The notes beneath the pieces were generated by a model. The model worked only from the letters and a program-made list of their open reading frames with translations, was not told the origin of the DNA and did not search any database. From positions 434,001 through 498,000 of the forward strand of contig CALYLW010000348.1 of NCBI GenBank assembly GCA_944989445.1: a stretch of DNA of 64,000 nt, in the 5' to 3' direction. The stretch comes from Ampullaceana balthica (lineage: Eukaryota; Mollusca; Gastropoda; Lymnaeidae). This document shows, one piece after another, positions 1 to 12,133 of this stretch. Position numbers and translations under genes: made by a program. Positions within the stretch are counted from its first letter, which is position 1. Every line of letters begins with the position of its first letter.

Positions 1-238
1 TGGGTCATCAGCCTAACAAGAAATTTTGGGAGAATGAGAAAATACATTTTCTTTTTTAATTATAAAATTCAACTGGATTAACACAAACTCATACTTGTGA
101 GAGTTAGTTAAAGGGAAAATTACTTAACAATGTCGTATGAAAAGGAAGAAAAAAGAGATAATTTAAATAAATTTACATGCAAAGCCTTTCTATAAATAAA
201 GATATCCCTATTTTCTGTGGTTTAAAAAAATTTCTTAC

Positions 239-3200
239 ACTTATGGCATTCAAGGCATCAACTTCAGCATCATCATCTTCTTCATCTTGTGGTTCCCCAG
301 TTGTTTTAATAGCTGGTGCAAGGCTTGACAAGTTTTCATCTGTTCTATCAGCCTCTAGACACTGATCCTCATTGATAAACTGCTGTGGCTCTGCCAGCTT
401 GAAAAAAAAACATCATTTAAAAGTTTTAAATGTACCATTACCATGGTGTGACATTTTTCAACAATTAACAATCCTCTAACATCATGTTTGAAAAACGTAA
501 TATCATGATAAGCACCTGTAACTAATTAATTTATGTTAAATATTTGGATAAAATAATTTTCACAACTCATCTTGTTGAACAAAATAGTGATGTACATTTA
601 TCATTAGGTTGATCACCCAAACTGCTTAAAAATCAGTTCTAATCATAAACAAAATTACCATTATAAATTATAATAAACTCTTACAAAATTCATTTTAACG
701 TAAATCACGATAAAAGAAAAAACAGTTTACCTCAGGTGGATATACCAAATGTTTTTCGCTATACAACTTGATATTTATGTGACCCAGAAGAACAGAATGG
801 TATTCTGCAAAGGTCTGCATGATCTTGTAATCAACATCAAGTGGGTGCTAAGATTATAAAATATTTTAATATAATCAATGAGAAATGTCAGATAATGATG
901 CACTTGTAAAGTTAGGTTAAAAGTAGGCAATGATTTTTGTTACAGAGTTTACCATTACAGAATCCTTAATCGATTTAAAAAAAAAGAAAATTAGGATAAA
1001 TTATTACATACAGTGAAACCTCTCTTGTGAGAAACAATCCAAGTGATTGTTTCTCCTTTAATATCTGCTTGATAGTAAATACCCTTGATGGATACAAAAA
1101 CCTGAAAGAAACAATAAAAAATTTTTAAAAAAAAACACTATTGAATTTAAAACTACATATTCAGAAAATTCTTTTAAAAAATTATAAGGCAATATGGGTT
1201 TGAGCTGCACAAATGTTAGCATGACAAAGTTCTGAGCTCACCTTTCTTAAAGCTTTTGCTGCGATCACATAGTGCTGAAATTCAACTGTGACAAAAAAAG
1301 ATCATATTAGCCATTTCACATATATTTAAAAACAAGTTTCAACATGCTAATTATTTTGAAAAAATGAACCATAGAAAATAAACTTTATGTTAACTCATGT
1401 CAATTTGCTACATACTTTGATTTATTGACTAAATTAAAGAAAAACTATTCAAGTACGCATCAAATAGTTACAGTCGAAACCGGTTAAGTCGACGGCGTTG
1501 GGGTATGAAAAATGGCGTCGACATAACCGATGATCGAGTTAAAACGAAAACCAATATGGCGGCAAAATATTAACATGTGCTTGAAATTTCTTTATGTACG
1601 TGATTAATTAGTTAGCGTTAATTAGTGATGGGACGATTAATTGGAATCGTATCGGAACCCTAATATTTCTTCACTCTTTCCTAAGGTTGTAATGACCGTT
1701 CGTTTTTAAGGACCGTTTAAAATTTAAATATAACCATGGTTCCCACTCAGGAAAACGTGAAAAAGTCGGGAATTCTGAAAAAAAAATTCTCGGCCTTGAA
1801 AGTCGGGAAATGTTATGACTAATCGGGACTTTTTATATATATATTTTATTATTTATATATATATATTTATGCCGAATTAAAGGACTTTGATTACGTCTCT
1901 GTGGTATGTTTCTATTCCATTTAATAAAAAAAAAGTTACCAGTTTATAATTATCTGCGCATGCGTTAAAAGGTCAAATTTTTCGCCTCGCCTCAGCCGCT
2001 CGCGTTTGCCGTCGTATCAGCGAGTTTAAAATACAAATAAACAAATCAATATGGTACTTTTAAGTTTAATGCTTTTGACGTTACTGTTACTATCAGAACG
2101 CTCTCGAATTTCCTCAGTCAATCAAACTTGTAATATAAATAAAACTATTGTGGCCTTGACCGTTGATCACAGCACGCTGTGGGCTGTGTGATAGACCTCG
2201 GCCGGCAACTAAGACTAAGTCTAAGCAGATTTTTTAAAAAATCATTCCTTATCAGAAATGATTTGATTTCATCGTCATGCGCGTGTTAGTCACAGTCATG
2301 TATCTTACTGGTAACAAAGCAACAACAAACTTTTAAAAGAATAATAATTTTTTTATTTGATTAAATAAAAACCACAGTCGATTCTCGATACAAACCTTTA
2401 CTTTCATTTCTAAAGATATTCGTTTATCTTAAAATATAAAATTATTAATACATCAGAAAATGAATTAAGTTTAATAATAATATAACATGCACTGCGAAAT
2501 AACGACGATTAACGACCTCTAACGCGATTGTCCAGTACCTCGGGTGAATACATACTCCATGGATACACGTCGAACTAATAATTCATACACGCAAAACATC
2601 AGGTAATTTTTATTGAAATCTCGTAGAATCACACAATAGCCGGAAGTCTAGAAGAAAGCGAGATGTCAACACTGTTTTGAACTAAAAATTGCCAGAGTGC
2701 ATTGCTAGGCCAACCGACGAGGATCGAGTTAAGCAACGTTAAGTTGCAAATTTGGCCCTCTTTTGTGCTCGAGGTATTAGGTTTCGGCGACTTAGAAAAA
2801 TCGAATTAGCCGATGAAAAAATGCTAACACAAAGAGAGAATTTGGCGGTTCAAATAAAAAACGTCGAGTTAGTGGGGTGGTCGAGCTAACCGAGCTCGAG
2901 GTAAGTGGGTTCGACTGTATGTTCAATCATGGCAGCACTTTGGATATGGTAAATGAATTTTATAATTCATTCTGTTTAAAATAATTAAAGCTTTACCTGT
3001 CCTTTTCTTGCACAACTCAACCATCTCAACATGTACACGTTTTGAGTGTGGAAAAGAGGCAAATACAAAACACAGATTCAGGCAGTCATCAAGTTCTCTC
3101 AGTGCATCAATAAATGTGGGATACCTGGGATAAGTATTTTTAAATTTAAAAAAAGATCTAAAATAAACATGAAGTAATATTTTACAAATACTAGTGAGTC

Positions 3201-6200
3201 TACATTTAAGAGGAGAAAAAAATTTACTGTAAAATTAAAAGTCAGAAAATGTATACATTTTTAAGATCTGATCAGAAAAAGAGTGGAGGTAAAAACTTCA
3301 GGTACTTCTTAAATGAACACTACTATATTTCTTTCTATTAATATGTAAAGTTTGAGGAAAATATTAGCACACCATTGCTACAACCTACACTATTATTATC
3401 TCTGTGCGAGTTATAGAAAGTTTTGCAAAAAAGATGGTTAAAAATAGAAAAAAATTGAACCACATAATAAGTAATTTTTCTTAAACAAATTTAAAGAAAA
3501 GATTGAGCCAATAAGAATGAAATTACTGAAGGGCTAAAGAAAATATATGAAAAGTAAAAGTCTAAACAAATATTTAGACATAAATATAATTAAAATATAT
3601 ATTTCATAAAGTTTTAATTATATACTTTCACTAACCTTTCTTTAATAACAGATTTAAGACTGTAAACAGGTTTGTTATCTCGTATTATAATTTCAGCAAA
3701 TCTGTTTTTCTTTGCCACTGCCCTTTTCAACCTCCTTACGTAATGCTTGAGATAGAATTAAAATATATCAATAAATAAACATACAGTTCAATCATTTAAC
3801 TCGGTACGTATAGACAAAACCTAACTTTTCTGCAACTGACTTACTTTTTACAATAAACTTAACAAGGAAAAAAAAACAACAACAATTTGCAGTTAGTACC
3901 TTCTTTTCTCTGAACTTTGTGATGAGCTGGTCATGTGAGAGGAATTGTATGTCTTTCAAATTGTAGTAGGTTTTGACTGCTGTACTTCCCTTGTTCACCT
4001 TCTTCTTGTGAAGTGGCTCCACTGGATATATTCCTTTAAATATGCATAAAGTTCTGAAAATAAAATGTGAAATATTTTTTAAAAGGAAATTAAATTACAT
4101 CAATTGAACCATTTTAAGTGAATTCATGCTTCCTGCAATTATCCTTCTATGAAAATCTTTGTTGTATCAGCTTTTGAAAATTGTTAAAAACTGTGGTTGG
4201 CTCCAAATATTTGATGAGTTCTAGTTCATGATCTTCTTTGCCTGTGCTTGCATGTTTTAGAAGCCGTCCCCTTCACCTTATGAGGTGTATGTAATGCATT
4301 TAGATTTGGTATTTATATATAATTTTAAAATAGTGCCTTCAGTTTTGACAAACTAATCATGATTACAAAGTAAAGTTCATTTAAATAGTACTTTTAACAC
4401 CTTTAGACCATAGACGTTTTAATGCCACGGAATGTAAATGACTAATTCAAGAAATTTAACTATCAATTAACATTTTTTAAAGGATGATGAATGTGCCGGT
4501 ATGTAAATTTAGTTCAACAAAAAATAAATTAGCATTGTTATTAAAACAATTTTTTTGTTGAGCTCAATTTCATTAACCTAACATAACATAACAAATTTGA
4601 ATTTCTTTTTGAGTCTCATTTCTGCAAAACCTGATAAAATTAATTTGAGGACAGAATGCTTTTCATTCCATATAAATTATTTTTTTCCTGGAAACATGGC
4701 TGCCTTGTGTAATATTAAATTCAATCAACTACTATAAAAACATCATAAATATGTTTATTTGTTCTGACCCACCTAAAATCTGCCAAATTTAGCTGAAGCT
4801 TTTTCAATGCCTTGTTCCTTGAAACAAAAGCTGTTGCTGCTCCACGCTCAAACTAAAATAATTTAAAAGCAATATATTCAAATATTTACCAATTCAAGTA
4901 ATGCAAATATACATGTATATAATTTAAGTTAATTTCCGTTTGTACAAGCTAAATAACATTGTCATCCTAAATATCCCAGTTCAGTATGAAATTCCATTTC
5001 TTTACTAGGCTTAACAAAACATGTATTTTGTTTACTTTGATTTTGAGTCTTGAACTTAATGTTACCCATCCAGTTCTTAAATCCCTCCAATAGATAAAAC
5101 TCCAACTTTAAAAATATACTTTTATTTGAATGGGACAAACATGAATAAATTTACAAATTAGTTGAAGATACATTTTTTAAAGAAAATTATTTAATGAAGT
5201 CTGAACAAAAATAAATTTTACAAATGTACAAATGGATATTTCTGTTAACGCCCAACCAAAATAGAGAAATAATTTAATAAAAAACCACAGCATTAATTAC
5301 TACAAAAAAATTAAATTCATAACTTTTCATTATCTATATAGCTTAGGATCTCTGTGAACAATTAAAATATTGTGTATGATCTTAATAATCAAACCAAAAA
5401 AAAATCAATAGGCATTATACCACATAAAATCATAAATGAGGGACAATGTGGTGGTTATGAAAACCATATTTCATAGCAAATATACAGAAAATTATTTTGA
5501 ACATACTAAATAAGATTAGTTGGCCCTGGGTTCTCCAGAACCCATTTTGTTAAAAATCGCAGATTACAAATTACACTGAAATTAAAATTTGCATACAATT
5601 CTTTGTGCATCATATCATAATTGTATGTAGACTGAGTATAGATATTTTATGTAAAAACCTACTCACAGTGTAAAGAACATGTTAGTGATAAATAATATAT
5701 AAATTTAAAAGAGAGTCACGGGTATCAATACATTTTTTCCAAGACCCACAAAAAGTAGAAAATACTTGAATTATAAAAAGTATGATGCAAAGAATGAATT
5801 ATTGTTTAGAAATGTAAATCCGCACTAAATGTGACCAAAGGCTTCGAATTGTATGTTGAAGAAAATTAAAGATTTTTTTATTTTAATTAATTTTGAAAAA
5901 TATTTTATTTTAAAGAAATTTCAAATAATTTTCTAGACTTGTGTCTTATTATGTGCTTGAAAGATAGTTTTAGCATTAAAATTGTTATCTTTAACAAAAG
6001 TTTGCTCACTTTGTCTTTGTAAATAATTTGAAGAAACAAAATATGAATGAATCACAAGTAAACAAATAAATAGTAACAAATGTTGGACATTGGAAAAGAA
6101 ATAATGGGAACCATAAGTATTTAAAAAAAACTCATTAGTCATTTCAAAAATGTTAATGAAAGAGAAACTCATATTCATCACCCCTAAACTATACCCTATC

Positions 6201-9200
6201 CACACTTTGCTAATTGTTGTTGGATAGGATGCCATATGTGCACCAAATAAATGTAAACAAAGGCAAATGTTTGAAAAAACAACAACACACACACACACAC
6301 AAAAGAAATGTAATCATTAAGCATAAGTATATAGAAAGTAAAACAGTTTTTAAATCTTTAAAATTTACAAACAATATTAAGATTTAAACAAAGTACTAAT
6401 TTAGGCCTAGGAGAGTGAAATAATGAATCATAGTTATAATAAAAGCCTGCATATCAAATTGTGACAGTCTGGTTATTTCAATAAATATTTTCATCATTAA
6501 TGAATAAGCATACACATTACTTTTACTAATGATGAACTGGCTGTCAATTTCATAAACTAATTCATTCAACTGAGTCTCAAGTAAGACCAAAAAGAAACAA
6601 GTGACTCCTTGGCTAGGACTAGGGAAAGATGAGTTGAAACTGAAATTTCCCTAGAAAAAGAGGAAGGCTCAAGACCCTGACATCTCTTGTCATATACTAT
6701 TCCTAACCCTGTTGAGACAACCTGGCTGATTTTATGCTGTCTCCTCAAATGTTCCCTCTAAGGTTCATTGGACCGTGTGCAAAGTTGCACAGCATCCTTT
6801 CTTTTGTGCAAAATTTTATTCTCACAAACAAAGATATTATATTATCCTTATCAAAATTTGCTGCGCGTTAATTGTAAACTGCTGTGCAGCATCCGCCAGA
6901 TATCTGCGCTGCCACGCAGCTTAAAGGGAACATTGATCTCTTCTAAGAAAAATTAAATAGTGGCTTTCAAGTTGTGTTTATAAATTATAATGCTCTCACA
7001 TTCAATATCATTTTTTTTAGAAGGAGCCTCAATGATATTCTTAAAAAGTGGGTGACCATAACTGAATATTTAAAGTTTTGCACATTGAATATTATTCTAA
7101 TGTTCATTAGGACTTGTGTCAGTTTCAAAAACAACAAATTATTAGGCTAGACCATTGCCTTTTATTTGGTCAAATCTTAAAACAACCAATTAATTTCAAT
7201 TTAAATACAATCCAGGGGAATTAATTATACAAAAATAATAAGGTATTTTTAATAATGCAGTATATTCTTTTTCAAATTCACTTATTATCACTGTTTTTCC
7301 CATTGTTTGGCTCACAATTTTTCTGATTACTTCGTTGAGATGCCAGGGCTAGGGCATCGCTCACAAGAGCTTTTAATAGCAGCAATGACATGAAAGCATG
7401 TTTTTAAAACTAAATTTATTACATTCTCTTGGGGGTTCTTATTCTGAGAGTTTATGTTTAAGGAAAGATACCTCACTACCACAAACGGACAGTTAACAGG
7501 TCTTTTTTCAACGGCTAATCAGTCCTCAAAAATGACTGGTCTTAACAACCATAATAATTTAATATTGTTTTATAATTTAAAATTAGCCCTAATAAGTTTA
7601 TGGCTGCGGCTATTCGGACCCGGGTCCGTATATCCTGTGATCACTATTCAGACCTGGGCGGGTCCCTTAAGATTAAAAGTCTATTCAGACCCAGGGCAGG
7701 TCATAGTGTAGTACTAGTATGGCTGGGAATTAAAATTATGTTGTCAATTTCATTGTTTTTGGCATGTCTTAAAAATATTTTTGAGTTCTATTTAATTTTT
7801 TATTAAAGCTGTAAAAAAATTGGTGCCGTTAACTTGCACGGTATAATACAGTGTAAGTTAGTAAAAAAAATAACTTGCACGGTATGGTCCCGTGTAAGTT
7901 AGTAAAAAAATAACTTGCACGGTATGGTAATGTTTTAATATAAAAAATAGACAACTAAACCTAACCCTGACCCTAAAACCCAATATAATTGTAATTATAA
8001 GAATGTTAAATTGATTTAATTAGTTCTAGTCCCAGTATTACTGTATTTGTTTTTCTATTTTAATGTAAAAAATAGACAACTAACCCTAAAACTAAAAGAT
8101 CTAATTTAATCGTAATTATAATAAGAATTTTAAATTGATTTCAATATATTTGTTTTTCTATTTTAATGTAAAAAATAGACAACTAACCCTAACCTGGACC
8201 CTAAAACTAAAAGATCTAATTTAATAGCAATTATAATAAGAATTTTAAATTGATTTCAATATATTTGTTTTTCTATTTTAATGTAAAAAATAGACAACTA
8301 ACTCTAACCCTGACCCTAAAAGTAAAAGATCTAATTTAATTGTATTTATAAGAATTTAAGAATTGTAAAAAAAAAGAAAAAAATATTAGTCTCAACCGAA
8401 AATCGAACCCATGCCTGTTCTTCTACATTCCGTTCTCCATTCCAACTCTCACTCATGAGACCACGGAAGTTCTGTACTTTTGGTCAATTTTATAAAGTTA
8501 TAAATAACTGACTACAAAACTGTATGATACCGTGCAAGTTAGAAAAAAAAACTTACACGGTATGATACTGTGCAAGTTAACACTACGAAAAAAAATTGGT
8601 ATTATCGTATTTGTAGAGCAGATATTTTTAGAATGTAACTACATGTAACACTAAGGTCAAGGCATAAAGGTTAAAAATAAACTACACAGTTCATAAATGT
8701 ACATTACTTATTAGTTAATTTATAAAGCTTTAATTTATTTTTATTTTGTTATTAAAAGCTTTATGTCAGTCCTACTCTATATATATTACATTATTAGTCC
8801 AATTGTTCCTTGGTCATGCTTTCCCTGCACTACGGCATCGGCCTCATAGTACATTTTAAATACTTGAGAACTGTCAACTTTGAAACGGGAAGTAGACTAA
8901 AAAATAAATAAAATACTGGATATCTCCGGATTTCCAATGCCGTAATTACCCATTAAAGTTGCTTTATCAAGAGGACTAGAGTTTTAGAGTTAAGACTTGC
9001 TACATTTATTATTAGCCTCAAAATAAGTTCTCTGAAACAGGGGCATGGTGATCGAGTGGCATGCGAGCTCAGCTAGCGTACCGATGGTCACGGGTTTGAA
9101 TCCATGAAGTGAAGGCGAAGGCAAGGAATAGGATTGGTTCCCTGGGCCCAGGGTGTCCCTGAGTCTACCCAGCACCGAATGGGTACCTAACACTAGTTAG

Positions 9201-9906
9201 TGAAATAAATAAAGTTAAAGGCGGCTGGGTAATGCATGGTCGGCGTGGAACCCTCATAGCCCTGGCCTGTGAATGCTGCATCACTTGCCAACAGACCGTC
9301 ATGACTCATACTCATGGTCGGTGGACACAATAATCTTCTGTATAGAAGGAGTGTCTGTATACTGTATAGTGTATAGACTGTATAGATAAGTCAGTTATTT
9401 CAGTGTTAGAGCTCTGGCTCTTGTCTCACTCTTGTCATCGCAAAATACTATCTCCATCAATTATCGGCCTAAATATAATAAAGACACAATAATAATAAAG
9501 TCTTGGCAACTTGATTGGTGTCACTGTCTTGTCTATTATGATTATGGACCATGACCATCCATTCAACATTGCCATTCATTGCATAATAAAATCATAAATG
9601 CATATTCACATTATTATCTTATCTTATCTGTTTCAGACGATCCTTCTATACAGAAGATTATTGCATCCTACGCTTATCTATGGTTTGCGTTTAGTCCTGC
9701 ATTCTTATTAGAGTTTTAAATGTTGATAAAGTGTTGGCTTTCCTGGTTTCTTCAGGCAACCCATTCCAGGATGATTCCACGCCCGAATTCCGGACGGGAA
9801 GAACGAAAAATTTTTTATAAAATAGTTGATTAACTGTTATAATCCGATAGGAATGAAAGATATAGAAAATATTTTCTTGTACCTTTTTCTTTTTCGTGCC
9901 ACCCAT
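239..9906 (-). CDS. PES1: Pescadillo homolog, N-terminal half (nine exons, partial)
   Basis: Pescadillo is a nucleolar factor of the PeBoW complex (PES1-BOP1-WDR12) needed for 60S subunit maturation and ITS2 processing. Exons in transcript order: 9883-9906, 4773-4852, 3900-4053, 3636-3745, 2997-3124, 1242-1285, 1012-1101, 731-847, 239-397. All have GT/AG borders and the reading phases join without conflict, giving 302 residues. The start MGGTKKKK, followed by [14 protein letters not shown], closely parallels the animal PES1 N-terminus. Other family blocks are [41 protein letters not shown] and DVDYKIM. The last exon (239-397) is acidic (DEEDDDAE), matching the linker before the BRCT domain. 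That domain and the C-terminus must lie left of position 1. The family is usually near 580-590 residues, so about half is present. The start is the only ATG giving the family N-terminus. Exon 1 is only 24 nt of coding sequence and intron 1 is 5 kb. No frameshift was seen. Assignment is from family knowledge and is very likely. Confidence 0.95.
1471..2917. mobile_element. Pogo-like non-autonomous DNA element in PES1 intron 5
   Basis: The ends are inverted repeats starting CAGTCGAAACC and ending GGTTCGACTG, and both sides are flanked by TA, the target site of Tc1/mariner-pogo transposons. Near each end are several 'gtcgag/gagctaac' motifs resembling the terminus. There is no transposase reading frame. 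A relative in inverted orientation lies at 20110-21630. An internal motif 'agtgatgggacgat' (near 1625) also occurs in that copy. Family placement is by terminus and TA duplication only. Confidence 0.7.
4860..6745. other. PES1 intron 1, distal part, no recognised feature
   Basis: AT-rich intronic sequence. It holds only short simple repeats, for example an (AC)n run near 6288-6301. Open frames here are short, have no family motifs and lack codon-like composition. Confidence 0.6.
6746..6935. mobile_element. hAT-type MITE (TGTTCCCTCTAAG family), copy 1
   Basis: One end reads AATGTTCCCTCTAAGGTTC and the other CTTAAAGGGAACATTG, an inverted pair about 190 bp apart. The interior carries GCTGCGC and CTGTGCAGC motifs also found in the copies at 19322-19510 and 47804-47985. 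The flanks (tctcctc / tctcttc) suggest an eroded 8-bp target duplication. It lies in PES1 intron 1. Confidence 0.7.
7600..7720. repeat. Three imperfect copies of an ATTCAGACCTGGGCGGGTC motif
   Basis: Three related GC-rich motifs (attcggacccgggtccg, attcagacctgggcgggtc and attcagacccagggcaggtc) follow one another within about 100 bp in otherwise AT-rich DNA. No coding or RNA family was recognised. Confidence 0.4.
7815..8600. repeat. Composite repeat: CTTGCACGGTAT inverted ends with internal ~100-bp tandem units
   Basis: Both margins contain clustered inverted motifs aacttgcacggtat / ataccgtgcaagtt. Between them are four diverged copies of a roughly 100-bp unit recognisable by 'aaaaaatagacaactaaccc' and 'aaattgatttcaatatattt' (about 7935-8345). 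A tRNA-like segment follows (8390-8472). The inverted ends suggest a non-autonomous DNA transposon whose interior expanded in tandem. It lies in PES1 intron 1. Confidence 0.55.
8390..8472 (-). repeat. tRNA-like relic inside composite repeat
   Basis: On the minus strand a box-B-like GGGTTCGATTTTC lies about 50 nt after a box-A-like CGTGGTCTCATGAGTGAGAG. The order and spacing resemble a tRNA-derived SINE head. No cloverleaf could be confirmed by eye. A similar arrangement is seen at 51590-51665. Confidence 0.35.
9038..9385 (+). mobile_element. tRNA-derived SINE, copy 1
   Basis: The head has Pol III promoter boxes: box A in 'gtgatcgagtggcatgcg' and box B 'cacgggtttgaatcc'. A shared body follows (gggtgtccctgagtc, cgaatgggtacctaacac, ctgcatcacttgccaaca). 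The 3' end is the hairpin aatcttctgtatagaagg, then short gataag-like repeats. That 3' end is shared with the LINE family at 27298-28021 and others, so the SINE probably uses that LINE's enzyme. It lies in PES1 intron 1. Confidence 0.85.
9610..9810 (-). mobile_element. 5'-truncated LINE 3' end, in PES1 intron 1
   Basis: On the minus strand this encodes only the last residues of the LINE ORF2 ([19 protein letters not shown], stop after KTLIRMQD), then the 3' UTR hairpin and the cagataagataag tail. The join to unique DNA is only about 75 bp from the PES1 exon 1 donor. A 10-bp insertion (aggatgattc) breaks the coding remnant. Confidence 0.8.
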
Positions 9907-9909
9907 CAC

Positions 9910-10895
9910 AAATATTCTTCAATTTAGCTTTCTAAGTTGATAACAGAGAAATTAGTGTCGTTGAAATGGGATTAAGTTTGTAATCATACATGTGCTTCCG
10001 GTTAAAATGAAAACATTATGGTACATCCAAAAACCGATAAAAAGAAAATTAAAATCAAAATGGTAGGTAAGCCTAAAGCCGAAATAAAAACACTTTTTAA
10101 AATATATTTTTTTACAACTTAGTATTTACAAGATATATTTAATTCATGTTCCATATAAAAAAAAAGAAAAACATTAAAAACAAAATAATAAATTTTTTTA
10201 AAAAAGTATTTGATTTTATTTGCAGGCATATTTATATTCAAGAATATTCGATTTTTTAGCTTTATCTCCATTGGGGCACAAATTAGTTTTGTTGACAAAC
10301 TTAACTCATAACTTTAAAGATGATAATATTAAAGCCAAAGCAAAGGTTTAAGAATTTATTTCTGGCTCTAAATTCAACAGATATTTTTTAAAATTAATTA
10401 TACATTCTATATAGTTTTTAAAGCAACTTAAATGGGGTGTTTAATCATTAGTTTTTTTAATGCTTGTAGTGAACTTTTAAAAATAATTTTGTTTTGAGTG
10501 GGGCGTGTGTTCGTCTGACCACTTCCACTATCACCAACCCTCATTAAGTTATGGTGCGAGAGACCATATATTGAATACCAAATCAGCGCACTTGCCCATT
10601 GTAGTCAAGTATCAAATAAAAAAATGCAGTTTAAATATTTTGGTTAGGCTAGTTAACTCTTTAATCTTGAACTTAGTAGATTAAGCACTGGTTAGTTCCG
10701 TGCAGGGGGTGGAGAAACATCAAAGCTCCCACCACGCCTCCACATCAGAAGGAAGGGGGGTATAATCTACAATATTTTGTAAGTGTTCTGACATTGATAA
10801 ATCTTAATGAGTTTGTCATCTAAGTTAATACCAGGTAGAGTTCCTGTGGCTGATAAATTAGGGAAACTGTTTTCGTTCTTTTCAGCATCATTAAT
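9910..10895. other. Upstream region of PES1, no recognised gene
   Basis: This contains the presumed PES1 5' UTR and promoter immediately right of 9906, but no TATA box or other element could be defined by eye. The rest is AT-rich and without long open frames. Confidence 0.5.
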
Positions 10896-10899
10896 AACT

Positions 10900-11165
10900 A
10901 GATATTACCCGTGGCGTAGCATACGCCGCAGACTTGCACATAGATAGTGCAAGGAAAGGGGGGAGAACGGACACAGCAGCATGAAGAAATGAAAACAATG
11001 CGAGTGAACGTTTGAGGGGGGGGGGCGCCAACACATTGTTGATCTCGAGACATGCGCACTGCGATTGTTGTTACCTGCCCCCACCCTGCACCACACTCGC
11101 TTGCCAACCATAAACTGTGATCGGTCGACCCTAGCGAGAGTCATTAGTCATGCTTATTTGCTCAT
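10900..11165. repeat. GGCGTAGCATACGCC hairpin repeat, copy 1
   Basis: It begins after 'actagatattac' with ccgtggcgtagcatacgccg, whose core GGCGTA-GCA-TACGCC is a perfect hairpin. It continues with cagacttgcacat and a GC-richer segment with a run of about 10 G. The same head starts the element at 14108. GC content contrasts sharply with the flanks. Family unknown. Confidence 0.5.
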
Positions 11166-12130
11166 GCCTTGTGCTTGTCCTAATTTCTGGTGAATTATAT
11201 ATATATATAGATAGATAATAATTAATACCTAATACTTAATGTCTCAAGTACATCTGTCTGAAAGCGCAGTGTCCCTTCTCACCAAAATATATCACCGAAA
11301 TTATTATGCGTCCCATTTCGATCCAGATAGTAATCCCAAGAACTTGATTAAACTAGGCTAAAAGTTAAATTGCGGTTGTTGCGTTACCTTAATCACGTTT
11401 CCTTAACTTGAAAACCACGTGATTGCCTATTAGGGCATAAAGTTATATTCCCACATAATCCTATTCTAACGATATTATTCAATTTACTAATAAACAAGTA
11501 GCAAGGTGTTTTTTCCAAGTGCGTTGCCATCAGCTGTGTGATTTTCTGTTTCATGTTATTTAAACTTATTTATTTTAATTTTGCATGACCGCGACTTTTT
11601 TGTGTGACGGGATTTATCATTAATTAGCCTCCCTCTGCCTCTACGTGTGCACGTTTCGCACATATACAAGGCTACTCCTGCGTTCATCATAAATGTTTAG
11701 TTGTTCACGAGTACATAACACCTGATCAGAAGATATATGCTACGTTCTGATAAGCCACTCAAACCCCCACCCAGGTGTATGACCTGAATATTTAGCCACT
11801 CTGCGCGACTTGTGCTTTTAAAAGTTATTTTCTTAATCTTTTTTTTTAAATAAAGGTTGTAATTGATTACATATTGTTAGTTTTACTTAACTAAGACATA
11901 ACTTCTCAATTTACTACTTGATCATGGTTATCACAAATTACAATTACTTTTTAGACAAAATTGTTTAAATTTTCTAGCAAATTTCACAAAATTACATTAC
12001 ATGTACTGCTCAAACGTGATCGTTGTCATCATAAAAGTTGGGTTTATTTCCATCTTAATTATATTTGAATTAATAATGAATAATACAAACAACTAGTTAA
12101 AAGTGCCATAAATAAAGCTAATCATTGAAC
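11166..12130. other. Intergenic, no recognised feature
   Basis: AT-rich sequence starting with a short (AT)n/(GATA)n microsatellite at about 11197-11216. No coding frame or repeat family was recognised. Confidence 0.5.
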
Positions 12131-12133
12131 AAA

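Noticed and set aside
1..20. Possible next PES1 exon ending at the window edge (minus strand ttcttgttag then gctgatgacc)
   Set aside because: An acceptor-like site is present, but only about 12 bases would be exonic and the linker region is not conserved enough to confirm it.
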